The notes below the pieces were generated by a model. The model saw only the letters and a list, made by a program, of their open reading frames with translations. It ran no database searches and was not told the DNA's origin. A program made the position numbers and the translations under genes. From positions 1-10,016 of the forward strand of contig CALDFS010000037.1 of NCBI GenBank assembly GCA_937942105.1: DNA of 10,016 nt, read 5' to 3'. Within the stretch, counting starts at the first letter, position 1. Each line of letters starts with the position of its first letter. Shown here piece by piece: positions 5,595-10,016 of this stretch. This DNA comes from an uncultured Ruminococcus sp. Its GTDB lineage: Bacteria; Bacillota; Clostridia; Oscillospirales; Ruminococcaceae.

Positions 5595-7295
5595 ATGGCA
5601 TATATGCGTCTTGGTGATTTGCTGAAATCTGCGGGTCTTATTACCGAAGAACAGCTTCAGAAGGCTCTTGAATATCAGAAGACCTCACGCCATCGCCTTG
5701 GCACAGTTTTAATAGAGACTGGAGTTATCACCGAGCAGCAGCTAATAGATACCATAGCTCTGCAGCTCGGAATCAGTTATATTGACCTTACAAAAACCCA
5801 GATACCAACCGAAATGGCAAGGGTGCTGCCTAAAAATATAGCAAAAAAGTATAGCGTAGTGCCGGTAAGAATAGTTAAAGACGAGCTTGTTCTGGCGATG
5901 GTTGACCCGTTGAACTTCGTCGCCATTGAGGAAGTAAGAACCGCCACAAGAAAGCGTATCTCCCCGCGAATAGCGCAGACTGCCGCAGTAGACAGAGCTA
6001 TAGCCACCCTTTACGGAAATGAGGGCGCCGCCCGAGCCATTGAGGATATGCGCAGCGAAAACACCGGCTCAATAACCGTTTCAATAAGCGAAGCGCAGGA
6101 GATTGTTGATGAATCCGCCTCCGCTGCGCCGACTGTAAGGCTTGTCAACTCCATCATTGAACGTGCGGTCACCGAACGTGCAAGTGATATACATATAGAA
6201 CCCAGAGCGGGCAATATGGTCGTCAGAATGAGGATAGACGGCATTATGCGAAGAATTCTTGACGTTCCGCGTGACCTGATGGGTTCGGTTATTTCAAGAA
6301 TAAAGGTAATGTCAAACCTTGACCTGACCGAAAGAAGGGTCCCGCAGGACGGTCGTGCAAATGTCCGCGTTAGAGGCGTGGAAATCGACCTTCGTGTCTC
6401 CACATTGCCGACTATTTACGGTGAAAAAATCAGTATCCGTATCCTGAACAAAAGCGCTCAGCTTCTGAGTGCAAGCGCATTGGGACTTGAGGGGGAGAAT
6501 CTTCGTAAATTCAACCTTTTAATGCAGAATACCGACGGTATGGTTATTATAGTCGGTCCTACCGGCTCAGGTAAGTCCTCAACCATGTATACAATGGTCA
6601 ATGCGATGAACTCCGAGGAGGTCAACTTTGTAACCCTTGAGGACCCTGTTGAGTATGATATCGACGGTATAAATCAGGTTCAGATCAACGATAAGGTCGG
6701 AATGACCTTTGCAAGCGGTCTGCGCTCTATTCTGCGCCAGGACCCGGACATTATCGCGGTCGGCGAAATCCGTGACGGCGAAACCGCTCAGATAGCACTT
6801 CGTTCGGCGATAACAGGTCACTTTGTTCTTTCAACTCTGCATACAATCAGCGCAATCTCACTGCTTGACAGATTGCTGGATATCGGCTGTGAGCCGTATA
6901 TAATCGCCGAAGCTCTTCGCGGAGTGATTTGCCAGAGGCTTGTAAGAAGAATCTGCCCCGATTGTAGGCAGGAGCATATAGCCACCGAAGAGGAGCTTGT
7001 AAGATTAGGGCTTCCGGCGGATTCAAAGGATGTTAAGGTATACAGCGGCAAGGGCTGCCCGAGCTGCTTCCATACAGGCTATAAGGGCAGAATCGCAGTG
7101 TTTGAGATACTCATTTTCGGCAAGAAATCCAAGCGGATGATAGCCGAAAACAGACCCAGAAGCGAAATGATGGACGAAATCATCAAAGAAGGCAACTACC
7201 GCTCGCTGAGGGAGAATGCCGTTGATCTGGTTCTGAACGGCACCACAACCATAGATGAGCTTACAAGAGTTATCAACTCCATAGATGAAGATTAA
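5595..7295 (+). CDS. pilB: PilB/GspE-type type IV pilus extension ATPase with MshEN-like N-terminal domain
   Basis: The 566-residue cytoplasmic hexameric motor powers pilin insertion at the base of the pilus. Residues 1-145 form a T2SSE-N/MshEN domain. It holds two 24-residue motifs, residues 5-28 and 34-57, each starting RLG and ending in Q, separated by five residues: the pattern reported for c-di-GMP binding by MshE. The ATPase part shows SDIHIEPR (197-204), Walker A GPTGSGKSS (321-329, Lys327), the Asp box FVTLEDPVEYD (345-355), Walker B DPDIIAVGEIRD (383-394) and the His box TGHFVLSTLHT (407-417). A tetracysteine zinc site (Cys454, Cys457, Cys488, Cys491) is typical of PilB and separates it from PilT. 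After TLHT the usual Asn is replaced by Ile (TLHTISA). AAAGGA at 5579-5584 lies ten bases before the ATG. It is the first gene of the operon, ahead of pilT and pilC. The family call is firm; nucleotide control is predicted. Confidence 0.96.
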   Translation: MAYMRLGDLLKSAGLITEEQLQKALEYQKTSRHRLGTVLIETGVITEQQLIDTIALQLGISYIDLTKTQIPTEMARVLPKNIAKKYSVVPVRIVKDELVLAMVDPLNFVAIEEVRTATRKRISPRIAQTAAVDRAIATLYGNEGAARAIEDMRSENTGSITVSISEAQEIVDESASAAPTVRLVNSIIERAVTERASDIHIEPRAGNMVVRMRIDGIMRRILDVPRDLMGSVISRIKVMSNLDLTERRVPQDGRANVRVRGVEIDLRVSTLPTIYGEKISIRILNKSAQLLSASALGLEGENLRKFNLLMQNTDGMVIIVGPTGSGKSSTMYTMVNAMNSEEVNFVTLEDPVEYDIDGINQVQINDKVGMTFASGLRSILRQDPDIIAVGEIRDGETAQIALRSAITGHFVLSTLHTISAISLLDRLLDIGCEPYIIAEALRGVICQRLVRRICPDCRQEHIATEEELVRLGLPADSKDVKVYSGKGCPSCFHTGYKGRIAVFEILIFGKKSKRMIAENRPRSEMMDEIIKEGNYRSLRENAVDLVLNGTTTIDELTRVINSIDED

Positions 7296-7313
7296 CCTTT
7301 TCGGAGGGGTTAT

Positions 7314-8366
7314 ATGACCGAGTTAACCAGGGTTATACAGGAATCGCGCAGCCGCCGCGCATCGGATATACATATTGTAAAGGGTCTGCCGATAAGAATA
7401 AGAATTGACGGCGCGCTTCAGGATTATGATGACCATATTCTGACTGCCGAGGACTGCGAAGCCTATGCCCGCGAAATGGCGGGGGATGAGTTCAAGCAGA
7501 TAGAAACCATCGGCGAGCTTGACCTTGCAATCACCTTTGACGGCGGAATCCGCTGCCGTATAAACATTTTCAGGATGAGAGGGTGGTTCTCATCCGCCAT
7601 CCGTATTCTTTCGGATAAGATACCCAACCTTGATGATTTGGGGCTTCCGCCGGCAGTGCAGAAATTCCCGGAGCTGAACAGGGGAATAGTCCTTGTAACG
7701 GGCGAGACTGGCTCGGGCAAATCAACGACCCTTGCCGCCCTGCTCGACAGGATTAACCACACCCATAATGACCATATCGTGACCTTAGAGGATCCTATAG
7801 AATACATATACACGCCGGATAAATGCACCATAAACCAGCGCGAGATTGGCACAGACACCGTTTCCTACGAATCGGGTCTGAGAGCGATACTGCGTGAAGA
7901 CCCCGACGTTATCCTTATCGGTGAGATGAGAGATTTGAACACCATAGAAACCGCATTAACAGCCGCCGAAACAGGTCACCTTGTTTTTGCGACTCTGCAT
8001 ACCAATTCCGCCGCCGAATCGATAGACCGTATGGTAGACGTTTTTCCCGAGGGAAGACAGAGACAAATTCGCTTGCAGCTTTCCACCGCGCTTATGGCGG
8101 TGCTTTCGCAGCAGCTTCTTCCGAAAAAGAACGGCGGAAGGGTGTGTGCGTGTGAGCTGATGATAGTCACCCCGGCAATAAGGAATCTGATACGTGAGGG
8201 CAAGACCCCCCAGATTGCCAGTGCGCTTTCCACCTCGGCAAGCGAGGGCAGTATAACCATGGATAACGCCCTTTTGCAGCTCTACCGGGCAAGGACGATT
8301 ACGGCAGATGTGGCAAGAGGCGCCGCGCGTGACGCTGAATTTGTCCGCAAAAACACCCTGTACTGA
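7314..8366 (+). CDS. pilT: PilT-type pilus retraction ATPase
   Basis: The 350-residue protein has usual PilT length. It drives pilus disassembly and so twitching, adhesion tension or DNA uptake. Visible motifs: SDIHIVKGLPIRIRIDG (17-33) of the PAS-like N-terminal domain, Walker A GETGSGKST (130-138, Lys136), Asp box HIVTLEDPIEY (154-164), Walker B DPDVILIGEMRD (196-207) and His box TGHLVFATLHTNSA (220-233). AIRNLIREGKT (288-298) is the C-terminal motif characteristic of PilT. It has no zinc cysteine set and no N-terminal MshEN domain, unlike the PilB next to it. ATG 7314 follows GGAGGGG (7303-7309), 18 bases after the pilB stop, so the two motors are co-expressed. Presence of a retraction motor argues for dynamic pili and against a plain secretion system. 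Confidence 0.95.
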   Translation: MTELTRVIQESRSRRASDIHIVKGLPIRIRIDGALQDYDDHILTAEDCEAYAREMAGDEFKQIETIGELDLAITFDGGIRCRINIFRMRGWFSSAIRILSDKIPNLDDLGLPPAVQKFPELNRGIVLVTGETGSGKSTTLAALLDRINHTHNDHIVTLEDPIEYIYTPDKCTINQREIGTDTVSYESGLRAILREDPDVILIGEMRDLNTIETALTAAETGHLVFATLHTNSAAESIDRMVDVFPEGRQRQIRLQLSTALMAVLSQQLLPKKNGGRVCACELMIVTPAIRNLIREGKTPQIASALSTSASEGSITMDNALLQLYRARTITADVARGAARDAEFVRKNTLY

Positions 8367-8387
8367 TTTTGAAATGGAGGGCAGCCT

Positions 8388-9602
8388 ATGACAACCTACA
8401 AATACCGCGCAAGGACGCCGGACGGCACCCTTGTAAACGGTGTTGTTGAGGCGGCAAACGAATTCGACGCCGTTGAGCTTATAAAGCGAAATTGCCCTGT
8501 TGTTGAAAAGGGAACAGCCGTTCGCTCCTCCGACAAGCCGCATATCGACCTTAACGAGCCATTGTGGGTATCAGATAAGATACTTTCGCTTACGGCTTCG
8601 CAGTTCGCAATTCTTTTGCAGGCCGGAATTCAGATGGGCAGGGTGGTTGAGCTTATAGCAAATCAGACCACCGACAAGCTGATGAAGCGCATTTTAACCA
8701 ACTGCGCCGAGGACGTCAACGCAGGCTACTCCTTAGCCGCAAGCCTTGACAGGCACGGCAAAAAGATTCCCGCCGCGTTCATAGAAACCGTAAGAGCAGG
8801 GGAGGAGGCCGGAACCTTAGAGGTCTGCTTTGAACGCCTTAAAAACTACTACGATAAGGCGCACAAGGTTAAATCCAAGGTTCGCGCCGCACTTAGCTAC
8901 CCTATATTCCTGATAATTCTGGCGGCAGTTGTTGTTGCTATAATCATGGTAAAGCTTGTGCCCACCATGCTGGAGCTGTTTGATAACATGGGCTCCGAGC
9001 TTCCCATACCCACAAGAATCCTGATGGCGATATCCAACTTCTTCGTAAACTACTGGCCCCACTGCATAGTTGTGGTTACGGTTATAATAATCGCCTATAA
9101 GCTATACAGCAAAACCCCCTCGGGCGAAATCAAGCTGGGCGACATAAAAACAAAAATCCCGGTTATAGGCAGAGTGAACATAATGAACGCCGCAAGCCAG
9201 TTTGCAAACACGCTTTCAACCCTTCTTTCTGCCGGACTGCCCGTTTCACGAGTGCTCACAATAACCGCGCGCGTGATGGATAACCGCGCAATCGGAACAT
9301 CGCTTGAAAAGCTGGTTATCGACCTTGAATCCGGCAAAAGCCTTGGTCAGGTGCTTAAAGGCAACCAATACCTGCCCGATATGCTTAAAGAGATGGCATC
9401 GGTCGGCGAAGAATCCGGCTCGCTGGAAGAAACGATGGATACTATCGGCACCTACTACGACCAGGAAGCCGTTGCCGCTTCCGATAAGGCGCTTTCCATG
9501 TTAGAGCCTGCGCTTACCATTATCATGGGCGGCATGGTAGCATTCATACTGATAGCTATATATGTTCCCATGTTCTCAATGTATAACGGTGCTGCGGTAT
9601 GA
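8388..9602 (+). CDS. pilC: PilC/GspF-type inner-membrane platform protein
   Basis: The 404-residue membrane protein couples the PilB/PilT motors to pilin subunits. Its N-terminus (YKYRARTPDGTLVNGVVEA, 4-22) is the usual cytoplasmic start. Two T2SSF domains follow, about residues 68-190 and 270-392. Each contains a helix of the FA.LL.AG type (FAILLQAGIQM; FANTLSTLLSAGLPV) and a GEE-x-G signature (RAGEEAGTLE; SVGEESGSLE). Membrane helices lie at about 170-191, 217-238 and 371-393. The start at ATG 8388 follows ATGGAGGG (8374-8381), six bases away and 21 bases after pilT. The stop overlaps the next gene's start (ATGA, 9599-9602). Length and layout are standard; nothing seems missing. Confidence 0.95.
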   Translation: MTTYKYRARTPDGTLVNGVVEAANEFDAVELIKRNCPVVEKGTAVRSSDKPHIDLNEPLWVSDKILSLTASQFAILLQAGIQMGRVVELIANQTTDKLMKRILTNCAEDVNAGYSLAASLDRHGKKIPAAFIETVRAGEEAGTLEVCFERLKNYYDKAHKVKSKVRAALSYPIFLIILAAVVVAIIMVKLVPTMLELFDNMGSELPIPTRILMAISNFFVNYWPHCIVVVTVIIIAYKLYSKTPSGEIKLGDIKTKIPVIGRVNIMNAASQFANTLSTLLSAGLPVSRVLTITARVMDNRAIGTSLEKLVIDLESGKSLGQVLKGNQYLPDMLKEMASVGEESGSLEETMDTIGTYYDQEAVAASDKALSMLEPALTIIMGGMVAFILIAIYVPMFSMYNGAAV

Positions 9603-10016
9603 ATCCCGAAAGAGCAAAAAAGGGCTTCACGCGGTACGAGCTTGCCTCGGTGCTGATAATAATTGCGGTGATAATTGCAATCGCAGTGCCGGTGATTCTT
9701 AACTTTGTTGAAAACGACAGGCGTGGATTGGATGGCTTGGCTGCCGAACGCGCTGAATCCGCCGCACTGATTGAGTTTATGCAGAACCATTCTTCCGGCG
9801 GCGAAGCGGTAGTATATATGTTCTCGGGCGATTCCGAGGTTATAAGCGTTTACCGCCACTGGCAGTTCGAGGGGGAGAGCTTTGAAGCCATTACCCCGCC
9901 CAGCCGTGATGGCTATAATGATACCCCAACCATCGGCGGTGGAACCGCCAAGCGCGGAAAGTCCAGAAAAATTGGGGACAGGGAGCTTTATGTTGTGATT
10001 TCGCCGGATGGCGAGG
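9599..10016 (+). CDS. Type IV prepilin-like protein, N-terminal 139 residues (runs off the right edge)
   Basis: The frame is open from ATG 9599 to the end of the window. It encodes a nine-residue basic leader (MNPERAKKG) followed by FTRYELASVLIIIAVIIAIAVPVI. This is a class III (prepilin) signal: cleavage is expected between Gly9 and Phe10, with the invariant Glu at +5 (Glu14) and a hydrophobic helix to about residue 35. After the helix come a charged segment (FVENDRRGLDGLAAERAES) and a soluble region that may form the pilin head. Arg at +3 and Tyr at +4 differ from the common FTLIE. There is no clear Shine-Dalgarno site; translation probably depends on coupling to pilC through the ATGA overlap. 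It may be the major pilin or a minor one; the absence of a strong ribosome site leans towards a minor pilin. A prepilin peptidase must be encoded elsewhere. Confidence 0.88.
   Translation, partial: MNPERAKKGFTRYELASVLIIIAVIIAIAVPVILNFVENDRRGLDGLAAERAESAALIEFMQNHSSGGEAVVYMFSGDSEVISVYRHWQFEGESFEAITPPSRDGYNDTPTIGGGTAKRGKSRKIGDRELYVVISPDGE

Noticed and set aside
7956..8543. Long minus-strand open frame across the end of pilT and start of pilC
   Set aside because: It is antisense to two clearly conserved genes, has no family motifs and crosses their junction; it reflects the G+C-biased third codon positions of the real genes.

Overview
The window looks like a chromosomal piece of a low- to mid-GC Gram-positive anaerobe of the class Clostridia, probably a gut or rumen Ruminococcaceae/Oscillospiraceae-type bacterium. 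The basis is strong purine-rich Shine-Dalgarno sites (AAAGGAG, GGAGGGG), sigma-A promoters with 17-base spacers, an ECF sigma factor paired with a Ser/Thr-linker membrane protein in the clostridial style, and a clostridial-type type IV pilus operon. This is inference from gene style; no rRNA or other phylogenetic marker is present. All genes lie on the + strand, in three transcription units.

Unit 1 (1-3476) concerns the cell surface. It holds the C-terminal end of an MBOAT-family membrane O-acyltransferase, then an extracytoplasmic SGNH-type protein (the usual partner of such MBOATs) that carries two tandem LamG-like domains, then a GtrB/DPM1-type polyprenyl-phosphate glycosyltransferase with two C-terminal membrane helices. 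The likely joint task is acylation and glycosylation of a surface polysaccharide or glycoconjugate. A hairpin with a T-rich tail (3517-3575) closes the unit.

Unit 2 (about 3753-5284) is a signalling cassette. An ECF-type sigma factor is translationally coupled (ATGA) to a single-pass membrane protein with a short cytoplasmic N-terminus, a Thr/Ser-rich extracellular linker and an uncharacterised extracellular domain, probably its anti-sigma or sensor. The promoter region has a near-perfect sigma-A promoter lying inside an inverted repeat and overlapping a possible ECF-type promoter. A 7-bp CCCGGGA hairpin ends the unit.

Unit 3 (promoter at 5454-5482, running off the right edge) is a type IV pilus operon: pilB (extension ATPase), pilT (retraction ATPase), pilC (platform protein) and the start of a prepilin gene. 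The PilB N-terminus has two 24-residue RLG...Q motifs separated by exactly five residues, the arrangement of a c-di-GMP-binding MshEN domain, so pilus extension may be under second-messenger control. The prepilin has a class III signal with an unusual GFTRYE processing site.

The points most worth following are the SGNH-LamG-LamG fusion with its 190-residue internal duplication, the sigma/membrane-protein cassette with its compact dual promoter, and the predicted c-di-GMP input into PilB. I did not see CRISPR arrays, tRNA or rRNA genes, insertion sequences or phage genes.
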